From Minisyncoccota bacterium (GTDB taxonomy: Bacteria > Patescibacteriota > Minisyncoccia > Phycocordibacterales > UBA1006), in the NCBI GenBank assembly GCA_028697455.1, contig JAQVEZ010000003.1, positions 1 through 42,971 on the forward strand: a stretch of DNA of 42,971 nt. The letters run 5' to 3'. This document shows positions 11,838 to 21,505 of the stretch, in pieces. The notes beneath the pieces are model-generated. The model saw only the letters and a list, made by a program, of their open reading frames with translations. It had not been told where the DNA came from and ran no database searches. Each line of letters begins with the position of its first letter. Position 1 is the first letter of the stretch. The position numbers and the translations under genes are program-made.

Positions 11838-12484
11838 ATTTTTTTTGCTGCAATTTGTCCTGAAGGAGTTACTTCTACCTTCATCTTCGGATTGTTATTT
11901 TTATCCTTGATGATTAATACAAACTGAGAATAATTTACCCCATCATAACGAATAGAAGGTTCTGGGTACGGACGAGTAAAGGTGATATAAGCATAATTAT
12001 CAGAAGAAAGCTCTTCCTCACATTCACCATTGTCACTGAATATCATCGAGAAACACACCGAAAGCTTCGTTGCACTGTCTGTCACTGTTCTCCGATCAAT
12101 GACAACATCACTTGTCTCATCAAAAATCCTATTTCGATTAGTATCATCAAAAAGAATAAGTGTTTTTTGTTCTGGGTTAATGGCAACACCTCGGATTGAT
12201 CGGTCTTGAGTAATATCAACAATCATACTCCCAAAAAGAACATTAGGGTTGATAACATCTGATCCAATTCGTCGATCGGTTCCCGAAAGTCCATACACTT
12301 GTGCTTGTCGAATTGTAAGAGCAATATCCTGAGCAAGATTTGTATACTCGATACGATTTCGGTAGGCGTTGTAATTAAAGAGGCTCACACTCGACATAAT
12401 GGCAAAAATGATCATTACAACAACAAACTCAATGAGGGTAAAACCTCCTTGTAAGGGTATTTTTTTGTCTCTCTGAAGCAACAT
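11834..12484 (-). CDS. Type IV prepilin-like protein (FimT/GspH-like)
   Basis: GGFTLIEFVVVMIIFAIMSSVSLF. Confidence 0.8.
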   Translation of the reverse strand: MLLQRDKKIPLQGGFTLIEFVVVMIIFAIMSSVSLFNYNAYRNRIEYTNLAQDIALTIRQAQVYGLSGTDRRIGSDVINPNVLFGSMIVDITQDRSIRGVAINPEQKTLILFDDTNRNRIFDETSDVVIDRRTVTDSATKLSVCFSMIFSDNGECEEELSSDNYAYITFTRPYPEPSIRYDGVNYSQFVLIIKDKNNNPKMKVEVTPSGQIAAKKI

Positions 12485-12487
12485 AGT

Positions 12488-13321
12488 TTAAAAAGGAAAA
12501 AAATTAAAATGAAAGAGAATTCCAAGAAGAGATCCCGCAATAAGAAAAGGAGCAAAGGGAATTTCCTTTTGCATTATACCTTTTTTCGTTTCTCGGAGCA
12601 ACGAAGAGTCTAAAAACTGCCTCACATAAAAAAAGAGAAGAAAAACTGCTCCAATCCAAAAAGAAAGCGCAATAACAGAAAAACCCCTCGCAATTCCAAA
12701 AAGAAAACCTATCCCCATCATGAGTTTAACATCCCCTAATCCAAGAAATTTTCCTTTTGAAAAAAGCCAAACAAGAAAAAACGGGAGTGGAACCACAATT
12801 CCCCCAAGAATATCGACAAAAGCTGGTAAATGAATCCCTGAATATACAAAAACCCCTGACTGGAAAGAAAAGAAAAAGAGCGAAACAAAAGCGAGCACAA
12901 CAAAGGCAAAAGAGAAAGTATCAGGAATAATTTTATGTCGAATATCATACAAAAAAATAACAACAAAAAAAGCAGCAAGAACAAAAAGAACAAGTGTTCC
13001 TAACAGATACCCTGTTTCAAAAAAAGAAAATCCCTGCCACAGTCCTCGTGCAGCAACAAGAGCAAAGAAAAGAAATCCCAAACCTTCACCAAGAAAATAC
13101 ATCGGACTAATACGAGAAGAACAATGTCGGCATCTTCCCTTTTGAATAAGCCAAGAAACAAAAGGAATAAGCTCATACCAAGCCAGTGTGTGTCCACAAG
13201 AAAAACACCGGGATCTTCCCCCAAGTCCTTTCTCCGTATTGTGACGAAGAGCAACAACATTTAGAAAGCTTCCAATAAGAGCCCCTAATATCCCAGAAAA
13301 AATAACAAATAAAGCATTCAT
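12488..13321 (-). CDS. pilD: Prepilin peptidase/methylase (PilD, A24 family)
   Basis: GSFLNVVALR, CxxC pairs (CFSCGH..CRHCSS), IPDTFSF, LGLGDVKLMMGIGF. Confidence 0.95.
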   Translation of the reverse strand: MNALFVIFSGILGALIGSFLNVVALRHNTEKGLGGRSRCFSCGHTLAWYELIPFVSWLIQKGRCRHCSSRISPMYFLGEGLGFLFFALVAARGLWQGFSFFETGYLLGTLVLFVLAAFFVVIFLYDIRHKIIPDTFSFAFVVLAFVSLFFFSFQSGVFVYSGIHLPAFVDILGGIVVPLPFFLVWLFSKGKFLGLGDVKLMMGIGFLFGIARGFSVIALSFWIGAVFLLFFYVRQFLDSSLLRETKKGIMQKEIPFAPFLIAGSLLGILFHFNFFPF

Positions 13322-13327
13322 ACAAAA

Positions 13328-13891
13328 CTACCTTGAGAGACTACTTCTAAAATCATAAATCCCATAAACATCATCATTATCAGCATTTGAGATGGGGTCT
13401 CCAGCTCCTTGGCATTTATAACGAAAAGGTGCATTGAGAGCGAGCACTGAGTAATCATGGTCTTCTTTGAGTTCGTTTGATTTTTTATTCTCAAGAACTG
13501 CTCCAATATGATACTCATAACAAGGTCCTCCAAGTGAAGTTGATAATCCTGAATAAAGATATCCAGAGACCTCATTATCATCCGATTCCGAAGAGGATAC
13601 TCCGGGAGGTGTTGGAATTACCCCAAGAAAATCTTTAAGTTTTTTATCACAGGTTCCGACACGTGCGTTGTTAGCATCTCCTATGAGCTGGTTAGGGAAA
13701 ACCCCACAGCTTGAACGATATTGTTCAAGAGCAATGCGGATTTTCTGAATATCACTTACACGGATATCGTCTCGTGCGCGTTGTTTTGAGGTGTTAAAAC
13801 CAGAAAGAGCAATGATGAGAAGCATTGCTGCAAGCCCAATCACCACAATCAACTCGATAAGGGTAAAACCTTCTTGTTTGTTTAAAATCAT
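13328..13891 (-). CDS. Type II secretion/T4P pseudopilin (GspG-like)
   Basis: EGFTLIELIVVIGLAAMLLIIALSGFNTSKQRARDDIRVSDIQKIRIALEQY. Confidence 0.85.
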   Translation of the reverse strand: MILNKQEGFTLIELIVVIGLAAMLLIIALSGFNTSKQRARDDIRVSDIQKIRIALEQYRSSCGVFPNQLIGDANNARVGTCDKKLKDFLGVIPTPPGVSSSESDDNEVSGYLYSGLSTSLGGPCYEYHIGAVLENKKSNELKEDHDYSVLALNAPFRYKCQGAGDPISNADNDDVYGIYDFRSSLSR

Positions 13892-13925
13892 ACTTTTCTA
13901 TTATAACAAATATTTCAGACAAAAT

Positions 13926-13951
13926 AAAAAACAATCATACGATTGTTTTTT
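13926..13951 (-). terminator. Terminator downstream of the major pilin gene
   Basis: AAAAAACAATC-ATAC-GATTGTTTTTT immediately after the pilA stop. Confidence 0.8.
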
Positions 13952-13957
13952 ATGGGT

Positions 13958-14374
13958 TTAGTTACAGCTGTAACCACTTTCCGGATAATCAGTGACAATA
14001 CCTGCAAAACCTGTTGAATCTACACAAAAGACGGTACCATCTTGATTCCCCGCATTAAGATCTGCTGCAAAATAATAATTATCTCCGTCAGTTGCATAGT
14101 CCCAACCTGCATTGTTATTATTTTTGTTAATACTCTCAATAGCATTAACTAACTCACTCTCCATGTCATTTCCCTCTCCTGCTGCTGGATATTCTCCTTC
14201 ATCAAGATTATACATTTCTAAGGTTGTTCGTGCTCCAGAAAGAGCTGCTTGGATTGCTGCATCCTTTGCCTTTGCTCGAGCTGAGGCAAGAGAGGTAAGA
14301 ACAATCGTTGCAAGAATACCAATGATAGCTACCACAACGAGAAGCTCAATCAAAGTAAATCCTTTTTTATTCAT
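13958..14374 (-). CDS. pilA: Major type IV pilin
   Basis: MNKKGFTLIELLVVVAIIGILATIVLTSLASARAKAKDAA; C-terminal Cys pair FCVDSTG...YSCN; own leader and terminator. Confidence 0.85.
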   Translation of the reverse strand: MNKKGFTLIELLVVVAIIGILATIVLTSLASARAKAKDAAIQAALSGARTTLEMYNLDEGEYPAAGEGNDMESELVNAIESINKNNNNAGWDYATDGDNYYFAADLNAGNQDGTVFCVDSTGFAGIVTDYPESGYSCN

Positions 14375-14474
14375 ATGATATAAAAATAGTAATAAATAAT
14401 AATTTATAAATTATAAGGACAGCCAGCTATCTAAAGTGGTCTATCTCCTTAGATTATAACAGAAAAAGAAAAAA

Positions 14475-15680
14475 TTAACCAATACTTCCCGCAATATTGT
14501 AAATCGGAATCATCACAGACATAAGAAGCCCTCCAACTCCAATACCAAGCAAAATAATCATTGCCGGCTCAATCAAGCCAATCAAGGTGTCAACCGTGTC
14601 TGAAACTTCTTTATTATAGAACTTTGCAAGGGTTTCGAGGATTTTTCCAATAGATCCTGATTCCTCTCCGACCTTAACCATCTGAACCATAATCTGTGGA
14701 ATCTCTTCGTGTTTTTCAAAAGCATTTGAAATACTGTTTCCTCCTTTTACTTCTTCGACAGTATCCTGCATGATTTTTTGGAAAATAACATTTCCTACTA
14801 CATCTCCTGCAACCTCAAGGGTTCGAATAACTGGAATTCCCGAGGTAAGCATGGTGTTAATGTTGTCTGAAATACGAGCAAGGTAAATCTTTCGATACAG
14901 TTTTCCAAACCCTGGAAGATTAATTTTGAGATTATCAAGTCGCTCTCTTCCCGATCGTGTTCCCAAAGATCTCCACACAAAGAATGCCGCAACAACAATC
15001 AAGACCAAAAGAAAGACTCCATAGTGAACAAAGAAATCCGAAAGCCCAATAACCACCTTGGTATAAAGAGGAACTTCTTGCCCTGCGTCTTCAATGATTT
15101 CTGCAAGCTGTGGAATAACCTTTATCAGCATCAAAATCATAATAACAACGAACACTACCACAATAAAGGCAGGGTACACTAATGCGTTCTTTGTTTTTGA
15201 ACTCAAGGCGTAGTTACGTTCAAGATATTCAGACAAAAAAGTAAAAGTTTTTGAAAGATTTCCTGATTCTTCTCCAGCTCGAATCATATTTACGTAAAAA
15301 TCTGAAAAGATTTTTGGCTGACGAGCCATTGCTCCTGAGATAGATGTTCCACCTCGAATATCTTCAGCAACTTCAGAAAGAGCATCTTGGATAATAGGAC
15401 TTTCTGAGTTTTGTCCCAAAAGTTCAAAGGTCTTTACCGCAGAAACCTGTGCCTCAAACAAGGTTGATGCTTGTTTGGTCATGAGGACAATGTCCTTCAT
15501 TTTGACAGTATTAAAGAACGGAATACGTTTGAGAATTCCCTTTTGCTGTTGCTGGGTTACTGAAACAACAACATAATCTCTTCGCTGAAGGGTTGCAACC
15601 GCTACTTCGCTACTGACTGCTTCGATTTGTCCTTTCTTTTCAGAACCGTCTTTTGTAATAACTTTATAATTAAATAACAT
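14475..15680 (-). CDS. pilC: Type IV pilus inner-membrane platform protein PilC/GspF
   Basis: Two T2SSF domains (RAGEESGNLSKTFTFLSEYLERN; VKVGEESGSIGKILETLAKFYNKEV), C-terminal TM. Confidence 0.95.
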   Translation of the reverse strand: MLFNYKVITKDGSEKKGQIEAVSSEVAVATLQRRDYVVVSVTQQQQKGILKRIPFFNTVKMKDIVLMTKQASTLFEAQVSAVKTFELLGQNSESPIIQDALSEVAEDIRGGTSISGAMARQPKIFSDFYVNMIRAGEESGNLSKTFTFLSEYLERNYALSSKTKNALVYPAFIVVVFVVIMILMLIKVIPQLAEIIEDAGQEVPLYTKVVIGLSDFFVHYGVFLLVLIVVAAFFVWRSLGTRSGRERLDNLKINLPGFGKLYRKIYLARISDNINTMLTSGIPVIRTLEVAGDVVGNVIFQKIMQDTVEEVKGGNSISNAFEKHEEIPQIMVQMVKVGEESGSIGKILETLAKFYNKEVSDTVDTLIGLIEPAMIILLGIGVGGLLMSVMIPIYNIAGSIG

Positions 15681-15689
15681 ACTCGTTTA

Positions 15690-16754
15690 TTATATCATTG
15701 AATCTAATAATTTTGGATTCAAAGAGTGCCGTCGTGCATCATCAATAGTGATATGCCCTGTTTGGACTAACTCGATAAGAGAGCGGTTCATATCAATCAT
15801 TCCATGCTCAAAACCTGTTTCAATGAGGGTATTAATTTCATGAGTTCTCCCCTCTCGGATAAGATTCGCGATTCCGGGAGTATTAATCATAAGCTCATAG
15901 ACGGGAACCATCCCCCCACGCTGACTCTTGAGCAATCGTTGTGAGAAAATACCAATAAGAGATCCTGCAAGCTGAGTACGCACTTGGTTTTGTTGAGCTG
16001 CGGGAAATGAGTCAATAATACGATCAACCGTTTGTGCAGCGTTGTTGGTATGTAGAGTTGAAAAAACAAGGTGCCCTGTTTCGGCTGCGGTAACCACCGT
16101 TGAAATTGTTTCTGGATTTCTCATCTCTCCCACCATAATCACATTCACATCTTGACGGAAAAGAGACTTGAGTCCTGTTTCAAAAGAAAGCGTATCGGCT
16201 CCAACTTCTCGTTGTTCAATAATAGAAAGATTATCGTGAAAGAGGTACTCAACAGGATTTTCAATGGTAATGATTCTTTCTTTGCGGGACTGATTAATCT
16301 TGGAAATAATCGCTGCCATTGTGGTTGATTTTCCTTGCCCCACAGGACCTACGATGAGAAAGAGCCCTTGTTCCTTTTGAGCAAAAGTTTCCAAAATTGG
16401 AGGAAGGTTGAGATCTTCGAGCTCTCGAACTTCTTGGATAACACGAAAAGCAAGGTTGATTCCCTCGTCCTGAAGATACGCACTTGCTCGCAATCGCATT
16501 TCTCCTTTATATGAATACGAAAAGTCAATTTCTTCACGATGAAGAATATTTGAAATTTTTTGCTCATCAACGAGCTCTTTGAGAATATTAAAGGTGTCAT
16601 CTTTACTCAAAACATCGTAATTTTCCATCGTAATGAGATCTCCCTCTACTCGCATGATTGGCTTTCTTCCGTGAGAAAGGTGGAGGTCTGACGCTCCCTC
16701 TCGTTTGAGAACCAAAAGTAAATTCTCTAAATATTGTATATAGTTGGTATTCAT
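15690..16754 (-). CDS. pilT: Pilus retraction ATPase PilT
   Basis: GPVGQGKSTTMAAIISKIN Walker A, VGEMRNPETISTVVTAAETGHLVFSTLHTNNAAQTVDRIIDSFP. Start MNTNYIQY avoids overlap with pilB. Confidence 0.93.
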   Translation of the reverse strand: MNTNYIQYLENLLLVLKREGASDLHLSHGRKPIMRVEGDLITMENYDVLSKDDTFNILKELVDEQKISNILHREEIDFSYSYKGEMRLRASAYLQDEGINLAFRVIQEVRELEDLNLPPILETFAQKEQGLFLIVGPVGQGKSTTMAAIISKINQSRKERIITIENPVEYLFHDNLSIIEQREVGADTLSFETGLKSLFRQDVNVIMVGEMRNPETISTVVTAAETGHLVFSTLHTNNAAQTVDRIIDSFPAAQQNQVRTQLAGSLIGIFSQRLLKSQRGGMVPVYELMINTPGIANLIREGRTHEINTLIETGFEHGMIDMNRSLIELVQTGHITIDDARRHSLNPKLLDSMI

Positions 16755-16758
16755 ATCT

Positions 16759-18474
16759 TTATAGTAAATTAATTTCGCTAAATGGAATTTCCCCTTCAAG
16801 TCCTTTCAAAAATCCAGAATCTTTAAGCGTTATCATCCCCTTCTTTCGCGCAGCTTCATAAATCTTTTGTTCGGTAGGTTCTTCGAGAATAATGCGCTCT
16901 ATTTCATTATCAACCTTAAACATTTCCATAACAGCAAGTCGTCCTTGCAAACCATTTGGTGCGTCAGCTGTCGGTTGAACATCATAGATAGGTCGATCAA
17001 AATTAATCTTTGAACGATATTCTTCTGGGAGATCAGCGAACTGTTCTTCCATCATCTTTTTGATACTTGCTTGGTTCTGAGACTCAACAGCAGCTCCTGG
17101 AGCAATTTTTCTTACCAAACGCTGAGCTACTCCAAGAATGAGCGTCGGCGCAATCAAATAAGGATCGACTCCCATATCGACAAGACGAGGAATAATTCCA
17201 AGAGAACTATTCGTGTGCAAGGTTGCAAAAACAAGGTGCCCTGTAAGCGCCGCTTGGATAGCGAGCCCTGCGGTCTCCTTGTCTCGAATCTCTCCCACCA
17301 AAATAACATCCGGGTCTTGTCGTACGATAGACCGTAACCCATTCGCAAAGGTATAACCAATCTCTGCATGAACTTGAGACTGGTTAACTCCAGGAAACTG
17401 ATACTCGATAGGATCTTCGAGAGAAACAACGTTTTTCGTCTCTCTGTCGACAATTTCAAGCATCGAATAGAGCGTTGTTGTCTTTCCTGACCCTGTCGGC
17501 CCTGTAATGAGAATAAGCCCATGAGGACGCGCAATTGCCTCACGTATCATTTCATTTTGGTCTTGGGTGAGCCCAAGCTCATCGAGTTTTTTAATCCCCC
17601 GCTGTGAGTCAAGAACACGAATCACAACCTTCTCACCAAAAAAAGTTGGCATTACCGATACACGGAAGTCAATTTTTCGGTCATCAATAATTGCTGGGAA
17701 ACGTCCGTCTTGTGGGCGGCGTCGTTCATCCAATTTCATGGTCTTGGTCATAATTTTGATTCGAGCAACGATAGCGCTGTGGGTATTTTTAGGAAGTTCA
17801 AGATAGGTAGACAAAATTCCATCAAGACGAAATCGCACACGTACAAGTTCTCCCGTGTGTTCAATATGGATGTCTGAAGCTCCCTCCTGAACGGCATGAC
17901 GAATAATGGTCGCAACCATCTTGGTAATAGGAGCATCTTCCGCAATTCGTTCCCCTTCTTGAGATCCTCGAATACCACCAGAAGCAATTGAATCAACAGG
18001 GGCATCAATGTTGACGTACTCTTCAAGAGCATCTTCAACTTCTCCTGAAAGCCCTCGGTATTTTTCCATGAGCTTTTGGTACCCATATTCGGTAAGAATA
18101 TAAATTCGATAAGGAGTTCCTGTCTTCGCAGTAATAAACTGAAGAACATTTTGCGCCTCAATATCGCGGGGGTTAATCATTCCTACTTCAAGAATGCCAT
18201 CATCACTCAAACCAAAAGCTATCATCTGATAAAGACGTGCGGTTTCTTCTGGAATCTTCTTGATAATTTCGATAGGAACATCTTCATAGTTAATTTCTTT
18301 TTTAGGTACAGCAAAATACTCACTCTTGGCATCTAAAATCACTCGATCCTCAATTCCAAGAATCCCCAAAATCTCTTCAATAGTCTTTTCCTCTTTGGTG
18401 CTTCTGGTGATAATTTCATCAACTTGATAGCGAGTGATGAGACCTTTTTTTACTAAAATTTCTAAGAAGTTCAT
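16759..18474 (-). CDS. pilB: Type IV pilus extension ATPase PilB/GspE
   Basis: ITGPTGSGKTTTLYSMLEIVD, VSLEDPIEYQFPGVNQSQVHAEIGYTF, RQDPDVILVGEIRDKETAGLAIQAALTGHLVFATLHTNSS. Confidence 0.96.
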   Translation of the reverse strand: MNFLEILVKKGLITRYQVDEIITRSTKEEKTIEEILGILGIEDRVILDAKSEYFAVPKKEINYEDVPIEIIKKIPEETARLYQMIAFGLSDDGILEVGMINPRDIEAQNVLQFITAKTGTPYRIYILTEYGYQKLMEKYRGLSGEVEDALEEYVNIDAPVDSIASGGIRGSQEGERIAEDAPITKMVATIIRHAVQEGASDIHIEHTGELVRVRFRLDGILSTYLELPKNTHSAIVARIKIMTKTMKLDERRRPQDGRFPAIIDDRKIDFRVSVMPTFFGEKVVIRVLDSQRGIKKLDELGLTQDQNEMIREAIARPHGLILITGPTGSGKTTTLYSMLEIVDRETKNVVSLEDPIEYQFPGVNQSQVHAEIGYTFANGLRSIVRQDPDVILVGEIRDKETAGLAIQAALTGHLVFATLHTNSSLGIIPRLVDMGVDPYLIAPTLILGVAQRLVRKIAPGAAVESQNQASIKKMMEEQFADLPEEYRSKINFDRPIYDVQPTADAPNGLQGRLAVMEMFKVDNEIERIILEEPTEQKIYEAARKKGMITLKDSGFLKGLEGEIPFSEINLL

Positions 18475-18500
18475 ATGCTTAACTAATTCTATAATACCAA

Positions 18501-18531
18501 ATAAAAACTTCTTTGTGAAAGAAGTTTTTAT
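18501..18531 (-). terminator. Terminator between the PilP-position gene and pilB
   Basis: ATAAAAACTTCTTT-GTG-AAAGAAGTTTTTAT, 14-bp perfect stem. Confidence 0.8.
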
Positions 18532-18539
18532 TTATCGTC

Positions 18540-19031
18540 CTAACGAACAGGAAGAACAGGATCAGGAATAATAATATCTCCTTCTCCTAGCTCTCCTCCT
18601 TCAAGAGGGGCTGGATCTTCTCCCCCTTGATCAAAGAAATCTCCTGGTTGTTCTGTTTCAGGGATAGAAATACTTGGAAGCACTACATCAAAACCAATAG
18701 GCAAAAATGGGTTAGGTCTTCCTATACGTGTTGGCTTGAGAATAATGAATCGGGAATCTTGAAGGGACCGAAATACAGGATTACTAAAGATATCATCATT
18801 AAGCGTAATGGAACGAATATTTCCGAGAATTTTCAAAATTTCTGAGTTTGCCAAAGAAACATCAGTGTTCTGAACTTGTCCCAAGGAACCCATTCCTGCA
18901 AGACTTGAAAGTGACCCCTGAGAAGATGGTTTTGCTCCTTCAGGTGAAGATAAAAACGAATACACAACAAGCAGCGCAATAGCAACAACAAGCCCTATGA
19001 TAATTTTTTTTATGTTTTGTTTGTTTTTCAT
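18540..19031 (-). CDS. Hypothetical pilus-cluster protein in the PilP position
   Basis: Single N-terminal TM, exported region, acidic/Pro-rich tail; directly follows pilO-like gene. Start MKNKQNIKK. Confidence 0.6.
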   Translation of the reverse strand: MKNKQNIKKIIIGLVVAIALLVVYSFLSSPEGAKPSSQGSLSSLAGMGSLGQVQNTDVSLANSEILKILGNIRSITLNDDIFSNPVFRSLQDSRFIILKPTRIGRPNPFLPIGFDVVLPSISIPETEQPGDFFDQGGEDPAPLEGGELGEGDIIIPDPVLPVR

Positions 19032-19035
19032 AGTT

Positions 19036-19605
19036 TTAGTAAAGAGCGTCTTTAAGCCAGTAAGTATCAATGGTTATCTTGTATTGGAAGGTAACATACG
19101 AATCTGTTTGAGAGGTTGAAATATCAAGAGAGCGAATATCTGTTAGTCTAAGGTTCCTTTCGATGTCTCGAATAAAGAGAAGGAAGTTTTCATAATCCCC
19201 TCGCAGGCTGAAATCCAAAGTAACGACTCCATAGTCATTTGTTTCGATATCAAAACCTTCTTGAAGCCCGCCAGATTTTGCTTTTTCTTCTTTACTTGCA
19301 GAAACAGAGGCTATTTCCAAATTGTATTTTTGAGCAGTTTGTTCAAACTCAAGTATGAGCTTTACATTATCAGCACTGTCAGGAATCATTTTTTCCAAGA
19401 GCTGAATGTCCGCATTTGAGATAGTGTTTCGTTTTTCCAAGAGCGAATCTCTCATTGACTGCAGTTGTCGTGCGTTTGAGAGAACTCCTTCAAGCTCAGC
19501 GTCCTTTGCATTGAGCTCTCCTATTTGTTCATACTGCGGTCTTACAATAAGAACAAAGATTGCGATAGAGGCAATAATTGCCAAATATGATAAAAGATTT
19601 TTCAT
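19036..19605 (-). CDS. pilO: PilO-like type IV pilus assembly protein
   Basis: TM plus coiled coil YEQIGELNAKDAELEGVLSNARQLQ, LPD-like MIPDSADNVKLILEFEQTAQKYNLEI. Confidence 0.8.
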   Translation of the reverse strand: MKNLLSYLAIIASIAIFVLIVRPQYEQIGELNAKDAELEGVLSNARQLQSMRDSLLEKRNTISNADIQLLEKMIPDSADNVKLILEFEQTAQKYNLEIASVSASKEEKAKSGGLQEGFDIETNDYGVVTLDFSLRGDYENFLLFIRDIERNLRLTDIRSLDISTSQTDSYVTFQYKITIDTYWLKDALY

Positions 19606-19609
19606 AAGC

Positions 19610-20308
19610 TTAATTATTATCTCCTAGATTAAAGTTAACGTTCTCTCCTGTTCCAGCTGACCCTTGATCATCAGGAATGATAATCCCCTCTGGAATAACA
19701 AGATCTGGAATTTGCTGATTAACAACGGTCCTTCCGTAATTGATAAGAGAAGGGTTAAGATAAAAATCAAGAGAAAAAGTAACTCTCCCGGTATCAGTAA
19801 TGGCAAAGTTAGAAAAGATATGGTTCTGAATAAACTGGTTATCTCGGAAGATGTCAGATTGCTGTGCTATTTGTAAATAGCCACGAGCTTCTCCCTTGGC
19901 GCTGATAGTTGATCCTTCTGGAGAATAGTTAAAGGTCAAATTAGCATAACGAATATCTGGAAGAGTTGATTCGGCAAAAGAATCAAAGAAATCTGAAATA
20001 GCAATGTGCTTATCAAGAAGGGTTGTTCCTGCCCTGAGTCTGATATCAAGTTTTTTGAGTTCAACAATTGCAGAAGGTTCGAAGGCTTTTTCTGCTCGGT
20101 TGATAGATTCTATTCGTGAGTTAACGACTGCAGAAAGACTTGTTTTATAAATAAGCACTCCTACCGCTGATACAATAGCAGCGATAAAAACAAGAAAAGA
20201 AAGAATCCCCAAGAGACTCCTTCGGTTTTTTGCACTTTGAGACTCTGGAGCTTTCACCTGAGCCAAGTTTTTCTTTGGAATAAATGTTGTTTTAAATTCT
20301 CTATCCAT
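19610..20308 (-). CDS. pilN: PilN-like type IV pilus assembly protein
   Basis: N-terminal cytoplasmic segment plus TM, position between pilM and pilO. Confidence 0.7.
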   Translation of the reverse strand: MDREFKTTFIPKKNLAQVKAPESQSAKNRRSLLGILSFLVFIAAIVSAVGVLIYKTSLSAVVNSRIESINRAEKAFEPSAIVELKKLDIRLRAGTTLLDKHIAISDFFDSFAESTLPDIRYANLTFNYSPEGSTISAKGEARGYLQIAQQSDIFRDNQFIQNHIFSNFAITDTGRVTFSLDFYLNPSLINYGRTVVNQQIPDLVIPEGIIIPDDQGSAGTGENVNFNLGDNN

Positions 20309-20352
20309 AACTTTACTTATTATAAAGGTTTTTCTCGAAAAAAGAAATAATC

Positions 20353-21462
20353 TTACTCAACCCCCTGAAGAGCAAGCCCTAATGCTACCGCAAACTCAGG
20401 CCCTGCCTTTGAGAGCACATCATCAAGGAAATCTGGTGCTGATGCTTTGCTAAAAGGATCTGCAAAAGCCGTAAAAATATTATAGCGAGACTCTATCTCG
20501 TCTTTCAAAGAATGGAGTCGTGAACCACCTCCAGCAAGGATAATTTTGCTGAGGGGTTTTTGATGGGTTTTTTCAAAGTCAAAAATAACATTTTGTATCT
20601 CAGAAAAAATATACTGCATTCCTGATTGAATAATTGAATACACTTCTTGGCGTGGACTTTCTCGGTTAAGTCCTACTTGTTTCTTAAGATTCTCTGCTTC
20701 TGCAAAATCTACATTGAGAGATTTTTGAATCGTGTTCGTAAAGAAAGCAGACCCACGATTCACCGCTCGAAACTTACGCACAATACCGTGCTCAATAATT
20801 GCCATACGTACTCCTGATGCTCCAAAGTCAAGAAGCATCACCGGAGAAAGCTCGTGTTTTAAACTTCCTCGTGCAGCGCTAAAGGTCTCAATCTCAAGGC
20901 GAACATCTCGAAAGGCTCCAATGCTCTCAGCAATTGTGTTGTAGCGAAAAACAACTTCGTTTCTCACGGCAGTAACGAGGACTTCGGTTTCTCGTTTGGT
21001 AGGAACTCCTGCGGTATCGTACATTTCCCGTTGAGGAATCACCCACCAATCCAAAGAAATTTCCGAAAGAGGAACAGGAATGTATTTTCGTGCTTCATTC
21101 TGGATAACTCCAGCAAGCTCCTTTTCGGTAACAGGAGGTACTTTGAGCACGAAAATAAGACTCGTCGAAGACGATACTGAGATCACGGCACTCTTGGCAG
21201 TAACGTTTGCTTGTTCGAGGAGGTTCTGTAAAGCCTCAGTGATTTTTTCTGCTTCAAGATTTGTCAATTGCCCTGAAAACCCTTCATCCTGATAAGGACC
21301 CAAAGCAATCGAGCCATAGGTATCGAGGAGGATTCTTCCCTTTTCTTTTTTGAGTTGGACAATTTTGATATACGAAGAACCAATATCAATTCCGACAAAG
21401 GTGTCTGATTTTTTGTTTTTTAAGCCAGAAAAAAATTCCGTAACACTATCCTTTATAGACAT
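20353..21462 (-). CDS. pilM: Type IV pilus assembly ATPase PilM (actin-like)
   Basis: TFVGIDIGSSYIKIVQLKKEKG, MLLDFGASGVRMAIIEHG, IILAGGGSRLHSLKDEIE. Start MSIKDSVT. Confidence 0.93.
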   Translation of the reverse strand: MSIKDSVTEFFSGLKNKKSDTFVGIDIGSSYIKIVQLKKEKGRILLDTYGSIALGPYQDEGFSGQLTNLEAEKITEALQNLLEQANVTAKSAVISVSSSTSLIFVLKVPPVTEKELAGVIQNEARKYIPVPLSEISLDWWVIPQREMYDTAGVPTKRETEVLVTAVRNEVVFRYNTIAESIGAFRDVRLEIETFSAARGSLKHELSPVMLLDFGASGVRMAIIEHGIVRKFRAVNRGSAFFTNTIQKSLNVDFAEAENLKKQVGLNRESPRQEVYSIIQSGMQYIFSEIQNVIFDFEKTHQKPLSKIILAGGGSRLHSLKDEIESRYNIFTAFADPFSKASAPDFLDDVLSKAGPEFAVALGLALQGVE

Positions 21463-21505
21463 ACAAAATAAGTATATCACATCTCAAAAATGTTATACTC
21501 ACAAT

